Assembly: GCA_026707735.1 (NCBI GenBank)
Contig: JAPOWH010000006.1
Coordinates: 1 to 64,000 of the forward strand
Direction: 5' to 3'
DNA: 64,000 nucleotides
Origin: Gammaproteobacteria bacterium
GTDB taxonomy: Bacteria; Pseudomonadota; Gammaproteobacteria; Pseudomonadales; Azotimanducaceae
Position numbers and translations under genes: made by a program
Part shown: positions 43,100 through 52,014 of the stretch, piece by piece
How positions within the stretch are numbered: the stretch's first letter is position 1
How the letters are laid out: each line of letters opens with the position of its first letter
Notes under the pieces: model-generated
Database searches by the model: none
What the model was told of the DNA's origin: nothing
What the model saw: only the letters and a program-made list of their open reading frames with translations

Positions 43100-44950
43100 A
43101 TGTCGATTGATCTAACGCACATGCAGCGAAATTCGTTATGCACTGCAGGAGTCGTGATGGCTGCGATAACGTGTGGACTTTGGTCCGCGCCAGCAACAGC
43201 TCAACAACCACCTCCCGTGGAACCGCGTAGCGAATCCGAGCTCGCCAACGATTCTCCTACACCATCCCAAGAAGCAAAAGGCTTTTGGGAATCAGCGAAC
43301 CTCACATCTCGCTTCCAACGGCAGTCTGCAATGTTCAATTTTGTTGGATCGGCCGATGCGACCTTGCTGCATGAACTACTGCAGCAATCGGAAGACGTGC
43401 CCTCACAGCAACTACGAGACGAGGTACAAGAAATCGTTACTCTGAGGCTTGCGTCGCTGGATCCAGTTGATGCTTTGGCGAGACTCAGTGAATTGGGGGA
43501 CGACAGGCGTGCTGCACTGACACAGGTGGTTTTTGAGGACTGGGCGCACTCGGACTACGAACAAGCGATTGAGCACGCCGAGAGTCTTGATGAAACAGGG
43601 AGGCAAGCGGCTCTTAGAGGCATCCTTGGCTCCCTAGGGAATTTGTCCAGAAGAAATATGAGGATTGTCGCTGAATGGCTCAACTGCGCAGACATAGCCA
43701 ACGACGTCATAAATGAGACCATGGCTCGAAGAGAGGTCCTCGACCCCGATAGTGCTTTAGACGAATTTCTTTCTGGACGTGATGCAGAGCACATCCTACG
43801 CGAGGATGCTGATATCCACTTGTTCGAGCACATCTCACGCTCTCTGATCGAGAAGCATGGAGCTCGTGCGGCACTTCGACACGCGAGTCGGGCCATAGGA
43901 TCTAGTCCCAGGCGTGGTCGAGCACTCAACGTATTTTTCGACGAAATGCGAAAAGACGCTCCAGAGCTCGCAGTGCAGCTTGGGGTGGAAATGAGCCAGG
44001 GCAACGACGATTTAGTTGGAGGAGGTATAGTTCTGGGTTGGGCGCGTGTCAATCCCTTGAAAGCGCTGGACACCTCATTGTCAGTTCAAGATGTAGATCA
44101 GCGAAACATGCTGCTTCAAGCGCTACCGCTTTCAGGTTCTGTAGAAGAAATCCCTGAAGAGGTCCTTGAGCTGTTGGGCAGTTACCCTGATGTAGATAGT
44201 GGGCGCGTTGTTAGCAGAGCCGTCAATGCTCTAGCGAGGAAGTCTCCCGATCTAGCTGTGCAGTATTTGCATCTCGTGCAAGACGAAGCTAAGCGATTGG
44301 ATCTTGCCAAGAGAGTAGTCGAGACCTGGTCGCGATTCGATGTAGTCTCGGCGCTGAATTGGGTCAAAACCAGTAGTGAGATTTCTGAACTTCGTAAGAA
44401 TCTGATTCCCCTGGTGCTCAAGGAGCTAGTGTATGCGGACGCTCAACTTGCGCTGAAGACCTCGCTCGAAATCGAGACGGCAGAATCTGCAATAGGACCA
44501 GAAGCGGGCGTCATCGAGGAATTGGCAAAGACTGACATGGAAACAGCGATTGGAATGCTAGCAAGTACTCGAAATACAGAGACACTATTTGCGGCTTCCG
44601 AGTCTGTTGCACAGACATTGATTCGTGATGGTGAATCGGAAAGAGTAATAGAGATTGGCAATGGTCTTTCCGGATCTGATCGAGACGAGTACTTTCGGAG
44701 CGTGTTTGGAACTTGGGTACCGTCAGATTGGATTGGCTTATACGAGTCGATCGATCAACTGCCCACTCCAGAAATTCAGAGTGCGGCCGCCGAAGCGCTC
44801 CTAGGTAGTCACAATTCCCGAAGGGGAATTCGTCTAGACGAGAATCAGGAGAACGTGGTGCATTCCCTTCTTTCGGAAGATGCTCGAGCAGCAACGCAGT
44901 TCAACACTGATGGACCTCGAGACTGGGAGTATGTGATATGTCCAAATTAG
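43100..44950 (+). CDS. WDP6: exported alpha-solenoid repeat protein, family member 6 of 7
   Basis: Unrecognised function; 616 residues. It has a cleavable signal peptide (hydrophobic to WSAPATA, then QQPPP), so this member is probably soluble in the periplasm and not anchored. Family repeats are present (LDPVDALARL, SDYEQAIEHA, VNPLKALDTSL, DVVSALNWVKTS, ADAQLALKTSL). The C-terminal signature is readable (FGTWVPSDWIGLYESIDQLPTPE, LDENQE). Divergence from the other copies is high. The gene overlaps WDP7 by 13 bases, so the two are probably co-translated. Confidence 0.8.
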   Translation: MSIDLTHMQRNSLCTAGVVMAAITCGLWSAPATAQQPPPVEPRSESELANDSPTPSQEAKGFWESANLTSRFQRQSAMFNFVGSADATLLHELLQQSEDVPSQQLRDEVQEIVTLRLASLDPVDALARLSELGDDRRAALTQVVFEDWAHSDYEQAIEHAESLDETGRQAALRGILGSLGNLSRRNMRIVAEWLNCADIANDVINETMARREVLDPDSALDEFLSGRDAEHILREDADIHLFEHISRSLIEKHGARAALRHASRAIGSSPRRGRALNVFFDEMRKDAPELAVQLGVEMSQGNDDLVGGGIVLGWARVNPLKALDTSLSVQDVDQRNMLLQALPLSGSVEEIPEEVLELLGSYPDVDSGRVVSRAVNALARKSPDLAVQYLHLVQDEAKRLDLAKRVVETWSRFDVVSALNWVKTSSEISELRKNLIPLVLKELVYADAQLALKTSLEIETAESAIGPEAGVIEELAKTDMETAIGMLASTRNTETLFAASESVAQTLIRDGESERVIEIGNGLSGSDRDEYFRSVFGTWVPSDWIGLYESIDQLPTPEIQSAAAEALLGSHNSRRGIRLDENQENVVHSLLSEDARAATQFNTDGPRDWEYVICPN

Positions 44951-46746
44951 AGGCAATCGCTACATTCGGACGTTGGATGCGTTTCATGCTTGCACAGTTT
45001 GAGGCTACTCCTTGTGCAATCCTATGCAGTGTGTTCTTTTTCGGCACTCTACTCGTAGGCTCTAGCGGATCAAATGTTGCATTGGCTAGCGAGTCAAACC
45101 CAAACGACGTAACCGGTGATAAAGACTCCGCTTCTCTGAATGCAACCGCACTAAACCGAATTGCTGATTTGGACAGTCGCTTCGAACGCAAATTGGCTTT
45201 GTATGAGGCTCTGAAGAATGCAGACGAGGGCGATCTCGACTACTACTTCGATCAATTGCAGACCATTGAGTCCGATACCTTTAGGTTTGAAGTCGAATTA
45301 CTAATAGTTGAGAAGTGGGCGACTTTGGACCCCGCCGCAATATTGTCGAAGGTAGATGGGAGTCCAGAACGTCGTTATCGGGAGCTCGTTCAGGTCGTCT
45401 TGGATGAGTGGATGGAAACGGACTTTACGGCGGCACTTGAGTTTGCCAGTAAATGGAGTCACCACAAGAAGCAGATTCTGTTCGAGACCTCAATCCTTCA
45501 CCGTGAGGATTTGTCTAGGTCCGAAAAGATGCAGGTTGCTCAGCAGCTGGGAATTGAATTCATCGCCAATTCCCTAATTGAGAGGGAGTTGGAGTCTGCG
45601 CCGATTGTCGATGCTGAAGAGTACTGGCGATCATTCGCCGAGGCGAATAGGAATCACTTTAGGGATCCTCACCCACGACATCGACAAAAAATTGCGGAAA
45701 GTTTGGTCGCAGAGATGGGTACTGATGCGTTCCTTCTTGTCGATGAGACAGTCCCAAACTTCAATGACAAAATGTACATCCTCCCTCTTGTCGTGAATGA
45801 GCTCGCTAAAGTTTCCCCACGCGACGCTTTTGAACTGCTACGTAATCGAAAATTGAGGCCGGGTGGACCAGGAATGCTTTGGAATGTTGTCACGATTTGG
45901 GCTATGGAAGAGCCAATCGACGCTTTCGAGGCAGTGACGGGCATAGAGAACGACAAAAAGCGAATGAGCATGCAAGCCGCAGTTCTCGACAGATGGGCCA
46001 TGCAGGGTGACCCACGTGAGATACTTGAATTTGTTAGCGGTCTCCCGGATGAATCTCGGAGCATGGCACAGGAAAAGGCATTGGTTGCTCTCGCGAGCAC
46101 TGCCCCTGAAGAAGCGCTCGAACTGAGCCAACAAGTGCAGGATCTAACTAGACGAGAACGACTGGAGAACTCAATAGCTACAAGTTGGGCACAGATTGAT
46201 CTGGACTCAGCACTTGCGTGGGTACGCTCTGAACCAACCGTTCAACACAAGCGTTTTGAGCTAATGTCCGATATCGTGGGCGGGCTTGCACGAACGGATT
46301 TTGATACGGCGTGGGAAACAGCTTTAGCGGAACCTGTCGACGAGTTCGGCATTGGTTTGGAGGCATCACTAATGTGCCCCATTCGACCTCTGCCAGCGGA
46401 TGCTGCGCCAAGGGTATTGGACCAGATGCGGAATGAGCAGACTAAGCTGGCGGCAATGCTCTCCATCGGTGCTGGATTCCTGCAGATGGGAGACAAGGAG
46501 AGTATTGACTCGGCGTGGAATATGTCGAAACAGCTCGAGTCGGAAGACGACCGCCATCGCTACTTGAAGTCACTGGTTCTGGCGTGGGTCCTCTATGGGC
46601 AGGAACAGGATCTTTACAACCGACTCGACCGGTTTCCTACACAAGACCTGAAGAAGCATGCGGCGCAAATGCTCAAAAACATTGAAAGCGAGAACTTTAC
46701 CGAACGACAACTACAACGGATCGAGTCGTATTTGGTAGACGAGTAG
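44938..46746 (+). CDS. WDP7: exported alpha-solenoid repeat protein, family member 7 of 7
   Basis: Unrecognised function; 602 residues. The signal is at about residues 20-52 (hydrophobic ILCSVFFFGTLLVG, cleavage likely after ALA) behind a long n-region. Family features: LDPAAILSKV, TDFTAALEFA, EEPIDAFEAV, LDSALAWVRSEP, and the C-terminal signature (LAWVLYG, LDRFPTQD, FTERQL). It ends ten residues later with no tail. Its start lies within the end of WDP6. A short hairpin follows, separating it from the convergent cysNC gene. Confidence 0.8.
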   Translation: MSKLEAIATFGRWMRFMLAQFEATPCAILCSVFFFGTLLVGSSGSNVALASESNPNDVTGDKDSASLNATALNRIADLDSRFERKLALYEALKNADEGDLDYYFDQLQTIESDTFRFEVELLIVEKWATLDPAAILSKVDGSPERRYRELVQVVLDEWMETDFTAALEFASKWSHHKKQILFETSILHREDLSRSEKMQVAQQLGIEFIANSLIERELESAPIVDAEEYWRSFAEANRNHFRDPHPRHRQKIAESLVAEMGTDAFLLVDETVPNFNDKMYILPLVVNELAKVSPRDAFELLRNRKLRPGGPGMLWNVVTIWAMEEPIDAFEAVTGIENDKKRMSMQAAVLDRWAMQGDPREILEFVSGLPDESRSMAQEKALVALASTAPEEALELSQQVQDLTRRERLENSIATSWAQIDLDSALAWVRSEPTVQHKRFELMSDIVGGLARTDFDTAWETALAEPVDEFGIGLEASLMCPIRPLPADAAPRVLDQMRNEQTKLAAMLSIGAGFLQMGDKESIDSAWNMSKQLESEDDRHRYLKSLVLAWVLYGQEQDLYNRLDRFPTQDLKKHAAQMLKNIESENFTERQLQRIESYLVDE

Positions 46747-46772
46747 ATCCAGACCTATCGCGAATAACCACT

Positions 46773-46791
46773 CCCTACAATTGGTGTAGGG
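46773..46791. terminator. Short hairpin between convergent WDP7 and cysNC
   Basis: CCCTACA and TGTAGGG are perfect 7-bp arms around a 5-base loop in the 53-base gap between two convergent genes. TTCT follows on the plus strand. It probably acts as a bidirectional terminator, though the T-tract is poor. Confidence 0.5.
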
Positions 46792-46799
46792 TTCTACTC

Positions 46800-48662
46800 C
46801 TAAGCACGCAGCAAGTCATTTTTCTCTAAGTAATCAATGACCTGTGTGGCGAGTTCTCGAGCCGTCGGCTTGTCAGTGCGCAGTACTAATTCGGGATCTT
46901 CCGGTGCTTCATAGGGAGAGTCGACTCCTGTGAAATTTGGCAATTCACCACGACGGGCTTTTTGATACAGGCCTTTGGGGTCTCTTGCTTCGCACACACC
47001 AAGTGGTGCGTCTACGAATACTTCAATGAACTCCGACTCCTCCACGAGCTCACGAGCCATTTGTCTTTCATTGCGGAATGGGGAAATCAAGCAAACAATC
47101 GTGATCAAGCCAGCATCCACAAAGAGCTTGGCAACCTCTGCAACTCGCTTAATGTTTGCAATGCGATCAGCGTCGGTAAACCCAAGATCGCGACTCAAGC
47201 CATGCCGTACGTTATCCCCATCCAATATGTAGCAGTGTTTCCCGCGCTGAATCAGCATTTCCTCAACCATTCCGGCAATCGTAGATTTGCCCGATCCAGA
47301 CAACCCAGTGAACCAGAGGAGGCATGGTTTTTGATCTAGTCGTTTTCCTCGTTGCTCCTTATCTACTTGGAAGGATTCCCAGGAAATGTTCGCAGCTCGT
47401 CGGAGACTGAATTCGATCATTCCAGCTCCCACGGTTTCGTTGGTAATCCTGTCAATGAGAATGAAACCCCCAAGACTTCGGTCGACTCTGTAGGATTCGA
47501 AAACGACCGGTCGCGCTAACTCTAACTTGACTGACGCAATCTGATTGCGGGTGAGCGTTGTGGCTGGTTCGTGCGCCAGAGTAATTACATTGACGACGTA
47601 GTCGAGTTTGAGAATGCGGGCACTCGTATTCTGCGTGGCAATCTTCAGCGAGTACTGTCTATGTGGAAACATTGGTTCGTCGCCAAGCCAAATCAACTTG
47701 GCTGCGAATTGATCGCTCAGTTCAGGTGGTTCTGCAGCCGTCCCCAAAACATCTCCCCGACCTAATTCGATGTCTCGGTCCAGCTGCAATGTAACTGCTT
47801 GACCTGTCGTTGCCCTTGTCGTCTCTCTACCACCATTTATTAGAGACACCACAGTTGCATTTGTACCTGATATGCATCCAACAATCTCATCGCCGATTCG
47901 AACTTCACCTGAAGCGACAGTGCCGGAATAGCCTCGGAAATTGGGAGTTGGTCGGTTGACCCACTGTACGGCCATTCGAAACGGTCGCTCGCTTTCTACG
48001 CTTTCCGCGGAGACGGCATCTAGGCAGTTGACAACGGTCGGTCCCTCATACCAGGGTGACTTACTCGAAGGCTCGAGAATGTTGTCGCCATGCAGCGCTG
48101 AAATTGGGACAAAGTTGACCGATTCAAAGCTTAAGTTGGATGTGAAGTCTTGGTAGCTCTCAATGATCGATTCAAAGCAATCCTTGCTCCAATCCACCAA
48201 GTCCATCTTGTTGACGGCAACAACAAGGTGCGGAACGGCTAGTAGGTCGAGGATGCAGCTGTGGCGTCTAGTCTGGTCGACGATTCCATTTCGCGCATCT
48301 ACGAGCAACACTGCGACAGAAGCCGTCGATGCACCCGACGCCATGTTGCATGTGAATTGCTCATGTCCAGGTGCGTCGGCCACGAGATAGCGACGGTTTG
48401 AAGTCGCGAAGTGCTTGAAGCCCACGTCGACTGTAATTTTTTGCTCGCGTTCCGCTTGCAGTCCGTCAATCAATAGAGCGAAATCGGGGTCGTTGCCCTG
48501 CGTTCCCCATCTCTTGCTCTCATTCGCCACAGTCGCCATGTGGTCGGCAAATACTTGATTTGCATCGTGCAGGAGTCGACCAAGCAATGTGGACTTTCCA
48601 TCATCCACGCTTCCACAAGTGACAATCCGCAAAGGGGCAGGATGGTGTTCGGGCTCTGACAT
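46800..48662 (-). CDS. cysNC: CysNC: sulfate adenylyltransferase GTPase subunit fused to APS kinase
   Basis: 620 residues. The N-terminal part (about 1-430) is CysN, the GTPase that drives APS formation: P-loop GSVDDGKSTLLGRL near residue 17, DAPGHEQF and NKMDLVDW. The C-terminal part (about 440-620) is CysC, APS kinase: P-loop TGLSGSGKSTIAG, DGDNVRHGLSRDLGF and RDPKGLYQKAR. Together with CysD it converts sulfate to PAPS in the cytoplasm. The gene starts five bases after cysD. No PAPS reductase or sulfite reductase is present in the window. Confidence 0.96.
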   Translation of the reverse strand: MSEPEHHPAPLRIVTCGSVDDGKSTLLGRLLHDANQVFADHMATVANESKRWGTQGNDPDFALLIDGLQAEREQKITVDVGFKHFATSNRRYLVADAPGHEQFTCNMASGASTASVAVLLVDARNGIVDQTRRHSCILDLLAVPHLVVAVNKMDLVDWSKDCFESIIESYQDFTSNLSFESVNFVPISALHGDNILEPSSKSPWYEGPTVVNCLDAVSAESVESERPFRMAVQWVNRPTPNFRGYSGTVASGEVRIGDEIVGCISGTNATVVSLINGGRETTRATTGQAVTLQLDRDIELGRGDVLGTAAEPPELSDQFAAKLIWLGDEPMFPHRQYSLKIATQNTSARILKLDYVVNVITLAHEPATTLTRNQIASVKLELARPVVFESYRVDRSLGGFILIDRITNETVGAGMIEFSLRRAANISWESFQVDKEQRGKRLDQKPCLLWFTGLSGSGKSTIAGMVEEMLIQRGKHCYILDGDNVRHGLSRDLGFTDADRIANIKRVAEVAKLFVDAGLITIVCLISPFRNERQMARELVEESEFIEVFVDAPLGVCEARDPKGLYQKARRGELPNFTGVDSPYEAPEDPELVLRTDKPTARELATQVIDYLEKNDLLRA

Positions 48663-48667
48663 CGCGT

Positions 48668-49567
48668 TTAGAAGTAGCCTTCTACCTTACGTTTTTCCAT
48701 CGATCCAATTTGATCGAAGTCGATCAGTCGAGCATTGCGTTCGGAATTTTTGGCAGTTTTCAATTCTGCGACAACTTCTTGAACTGTGCTGGCGGAAGAT
48801 TCGATTGCTCCTGTCAGCGGATAGCATCCCAATGTCCGAAAGCGCACGGTTCTCGTCATTGGTTGCTCTCCGGGATTCAGCTCCATACGCTCGTCCGCGC
48901 ACACTATCAATGTGCCGTCCCTCTCGACAACTTGCCGTTCCTGCGCAAAGTACAGTGGAACGACTTCAATCTGCTCCTCAAGTATGTATTGCCAAACGTC
49001 CAGCTCAGTCCAGTTGGAGAGTGGGAAAACCCGCAAGCTCTCGTTCGGTCCTAGTCGCGTATTGAAGAGGTTCCAGAATTCGGGACGTTGCCTGGTTGGA
49101 TCCCAACGATGACCCTTGTCGCGAAACGAGAAAATCCTTTCCTTCGTGCGGGACTTTTCCTCGTCGCGTCTCGCGCCTCCGATTGCTGCATCGAATTCGT
49201 GCTTATCCAGTGCTTGTATGAGAGCTTCCGTCTTCATTACGTTGGTGTGGACATTGGATCCTGACGAGAACGGATTGATGCCACGATGAAGTCCTTCTTC
49301 GTTGACATGAACCATTAATTCGATTCCGTCTGTGGACGCAAGTCGGTCTCGAAAGTCGTACATTTCTGGAAACTTCCACGTCGTATCGATATGAAGCAGC
49401 GGGAAGGGAGGCATTTGTGGCGCAAACGCTTTCTTGGCAATGTGCAGCATCGCACAGGAGTCTTTTCCCAGAGAGAAGAGCATGACTGGACGTTTGCACT
49501 CGGCGACCACTTCCCGAAATATGAAGATGGCTTCCGCTTCTAAGTGTTGGAGATGGACTGTTAACAA
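48668..49567 (-). CDS. cysD: CysD, sulfate adenylyltransferase small subunit
   Basis: CysD catalyses adenylation of sulfate by ATP with CysN. The 299 residues match the family: [10 protein letters not shown] at the N terminus, PP-loop [11 protein letters not shown] (residues 31-41), [35 protein letters not shown] and the C-terminal GYF. The start appears to be TTG at 49567, since no ATG or GTG precedes the conserved sequence in frame. It lies 109 bases after hutG on the same strand and directly before cysNC. Confidence 0.96.
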   Translation of the reverse strand: MLTVHLQHLEAEAIFIFREVVAECKRPVMLFSLGKDSCAMLHIAKKAFAPQMPPFPLLHIDTTWKFPEMYDFRDRLASTDGIELMVHVNEEGLHRGINPFSSGSNVHTNVMKTEALIQALDKHEFDAAIGGARRDEEKSRTKERIFSFRDKGHRWDPTRQRPEFWNLFNTRLGPNESLRVFPLSNWTELDVWQYILEEQIEVVPLYFAQERQVVERDGTLIVCADERMELNPGEQPMTRTVRFRTLGCYPLTGAIESSASTVQEVVAELKTAKNSERNARLIDFDQIGSMEKRKVEGYF

Positions 49568-49676
49568 GATGGTCGCGACTAGATAGGACTAGGGCAGAAT
49601 AGACAATGCGGCGGGAAATTCAATCCAAGTCAACCGGTTCGACAAGGGGACTTTTCATCTCTCATGCTCGAATAGT

Positions 49677-50468
49677 TCATATTCGGTGCGCCTCGTCAAT
49701 GAACGCTTGCACGATCTGACGAATCGTTCGACTCAATTTGGTTGCGGCGACCTCGTTATAGCGATACGAGCTCTCATCCATGTAAATGTGTTGGGCAAGC
49801 TCCAATTGCGCCGCATGAACGCCACGAGAGGGACTTCCATACGTGCGCGTAATGTAGCCTCCCGTAAATCGACCGTTGAGTACTGCCGAATAGTTGGATT
49901 GTTGCGCAACGCGAAACGCCGCATTCTCTAGACCAATATCACAGCTCACGCCGCCGTTTGTGCCGAGGTTCAAGTCTGACAGTACACCCTGAAAAAGATG
50001 GGGAATCTCTGATCGAATAGAGTGCGCATCCCAGAGCAACGCATAACCGTGCTTTTCGCGAAGGCTAGAAAGCGCTTGACTAAGCTTGGTGTGATACGGC
50101 TTCCAGTAGGTCTCCACACGCATGCGCTGCTCGTCAGGTCCACAACTCTCATTGGGTTTGTAGATGCCTAGGCCAGCAAACGTAGCAGACGGACATAGAC
50201 CGGTCGAGACCTGACCTTCATAGAGCGCGGCATCCGTAGGTGGTCGGTTTAGATCAACTACATATCTAGAGAACTTAGCTGCGAGAACGCTAGCTTCTAT
50301 TTCTCCTGCAAATCCGTAGAGTTTTCTCACGTGCCAATCTGTATCTGGAAGCTCGAGTCCAACTTCCGTCATTCGTTCTGACATGCCTGGTGCCAGCTCA
50401 CGGCCGTCATGCGGAATGCTAATTAGGAGAGGCGATTCGCCTGAGCAAAAGGAGTAGGTGTCGCTCAC
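49677..50468 (-). CDS. hutG: N-formylglutamate deformylase HutG
   Basis: HutG hydrolyses N-formylglutamate to glutamate and formate, the last step of the five-step histidine pathway. 263 residues of the N-formylglutamate amidohydrolase family: SIPHDGRELAPGM at the N terminus, YVVDLNRPP, LLWDAHSIRSEIP and GGYITRTYG. The GTG start shares one base with the hutH stop, so translation is coupled. The presence of HutF upstream confirms that this branch is used here in preference to direct formimidoylglutamate hydrolysis. Confidence 0.95.
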   Translation of the reverse strand: MSDTYSFCSGESPLLISIPHDGRELAPGMSERMTEVGLELPDTDWHVRKLYGFAGEIEASVLAAKFSRYVVDLNRPPTDAALYEGQVSTGLCPSATFAGLGIYKPNESCGPDEQRMRVETYWKPYHTKLSQALSSLREKHGYALLWDAHSIRSEIPHLFQGVLSDLNLGTNGGVSCDIGLENAAFRVAQQSNYSAVLNGRFTGGYITRTYGSPSRGVHAAQLELAQHIYMDESSYRYNEVAATKLSRTIRQIVQAFIDEAHRI

Positions 50469-51994
50469 TAGCCCATACTTGGCAGTATCGCCTTGACCAG
50501 TGGACAGAAATTGCCTGCATTTATTACCTTGGCAAGTTTTTCAATATCTTCCGAGAGTGATCGGTCGGTCGTATAGGAGTCTGAGATAGCCCGCACTTGC
50601 TGCAGGGAATTTTCTATGGCGCCCGAAGACTTCAGTGGCCGATGGAATTCGATTCCTTGAGCAGCAGAGAGCAGCTCGATCGCTACGATGCGTTGGCAAT
50701 TGTCGACCATGTTGTGTAGTCGTCGTGCTGCGTAGGTTGCCATGCTCACATGGTCTTCCTGATTGGCAGAAGTGGGGATGCTATCCACGCTCGCAGGCTG
50801 TGCGAGGGCTTTGTTTTCCGATGCCAGCGCAGCCGCAGTCACCTGTACGACCATGAATCCAGAATTCAATCCACAGTCTTCAACGAGGAAGGCGGGAAGG
50901 CCGCTGAGATTCGAGTCCATGAGAAGTGCAGTCCGACGCTCGGACAGCGATCCGATTTCGGCGATAGCAAGGGCAAGGTAATCAGAAGTAAGCGCAACGG
51001 GCTCTGCATGAAAATTGCCCCCTGACAAGATTGCATCGCTGTCCACAAAAACCAGCGGATTGTCTGTGACTGCGTTTGCTTCAATTTCGAGCGTGTCGGC
51101 TGATTGGTGAAGACTATCCAGGCAAGCTCCCACCACCTGCGGCTGGCAGCGAATTGAATAGGGATCCTGCACGCGAGGGCACGACACATGCGATGCTCTA
51201 ATTTCGCTTCCTTTCATGAGCTCAAACAGCAATGAACCGACTTGCTGCTGTCCATGGTGACCTCTAACTCTATGAATGCGCTCATCGAACGGCGTGTCGC
51301 TGCCTTGAACGGCATCGGTCGTCATCGCGCCCGCGACGATGGAGGCCGCAATTGCATGCTCCAACCGAAACAAAGCGGCTATCGCTAGTGCAGTCGACAC
51401 CTGGGTTCCGTTCAACAACGCCAATCCTTCTTTTGGTTGCAATCTCAATGGCTCAATTTGAGCTTGCGTGAAAGCCTCAGCAGCGGAGAGAATCTGACCC
51501 TTGAAGGAGACGGTTCCTTCACCGATCAACGCAGATGCGATGTGCGCAAGAGGTGCCAGATCGCCGGATGCGCCGACCGATCCTTGAGAGGGCACAATGG
51601 GATAGATTTCGTGATTGACTAGTGCGCATAGCGCGTCAATCAACACCGGTCGCACACCGGAGTAGCCTTTAGCCAATGCCGTAGCCTTGAGAACAATCGA
51701 AAGCCGTACGACGTCATCGGAAAGTCGGTTGCCGACGCCTGCGGCGTGAGATCGAACAAGATTGTGCTGCAGCTGCACAAGTTGGTTGGAGTCGATGCTC
51801 TTAGTCGCTAGCTTTCCAAATCCTGTGTTGACTCCGTATGCGGTGTTTCCGTTCTGCACGAACTGCTCTACGAACTTTTGAGAATTCTTGACGCCTGAGC
51901 GTGCGCTCTCACCCAGTCTTAACCGTACAGGGCCATGCCAAACTTGGCGAAGTTCGGCTAGCGAAACGGAATGTCCGTCGATCTCAAGGGTCAT
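50468..51994 (-). CDS. hutH: Histidine ammonia-lyase HutH
   Basis: HutH deaminates L-histidine to urocanate. 508 residues with the MIO-cofactor tripeptide Ala142-Ser143-Gly144 inside GSVGASGDLAPLAH, the catalytic Tyr loop near YGVNTGFG, and conserved NGTQ and QEDHVSM segments. Length and motifs are standard. It sits 20 bases downstream of hutU and overlaps hutG by one base in the leftward hutFUHG set. Confidence 0.97.
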   Translation of the reverse strand: MTLEIDGHSVSLAELRQVWHGPVRLRLGESARSGVKNSQKFVEQFVQNGNTAYGVNTGFGKLATKSIDSNQLVQLQHNLVRSHAAGVGNRLSDDVVRLSIVLKATALAKGYSGVRPVLIDALCALVNHEIYPIVPSQGSVGASGDLAPLAHIASALIGEGTVSFKGQILSAAEAFTQAQIEPLRLQPKEGLALLNGTQVSTALAIAALFRLEHAIAASIVAGAMTTDAVQGSDTPFDERIHRVRGHHGQQQVGSLLFELMKGSEIRASHVSCPRVQDPYSIRCQPQVVGACLDSLHQSADTLEIEANAVTDNPLVFVDSDAILSGGNFHAEPVALTSDYLALAIAEIGSLSERRTALLMDSNLSGLPAFLVEDCGLNSGFMVVQVTAAALASENKALAQPASVDSIPTSANQEDHVSMATYAARRLHNMVDNCQRIVAIELLSAAQGIEFHRPLKSSGAIENSLQQVRAISDSYTTDRSLSEDIEKLAKVINAGNFCPLVKAILPSMG

Positions 51995-52014
51995 GAGATT
52001 GAGACTCGCTCAAG

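Noticed and set aside
46800-47345. Annotating the APS kinase (CysC) as a separate gene
   Set aside because: The frame is continuous with CysN and there is no internal start with a ribosome site. The fusion is a known arrangement.
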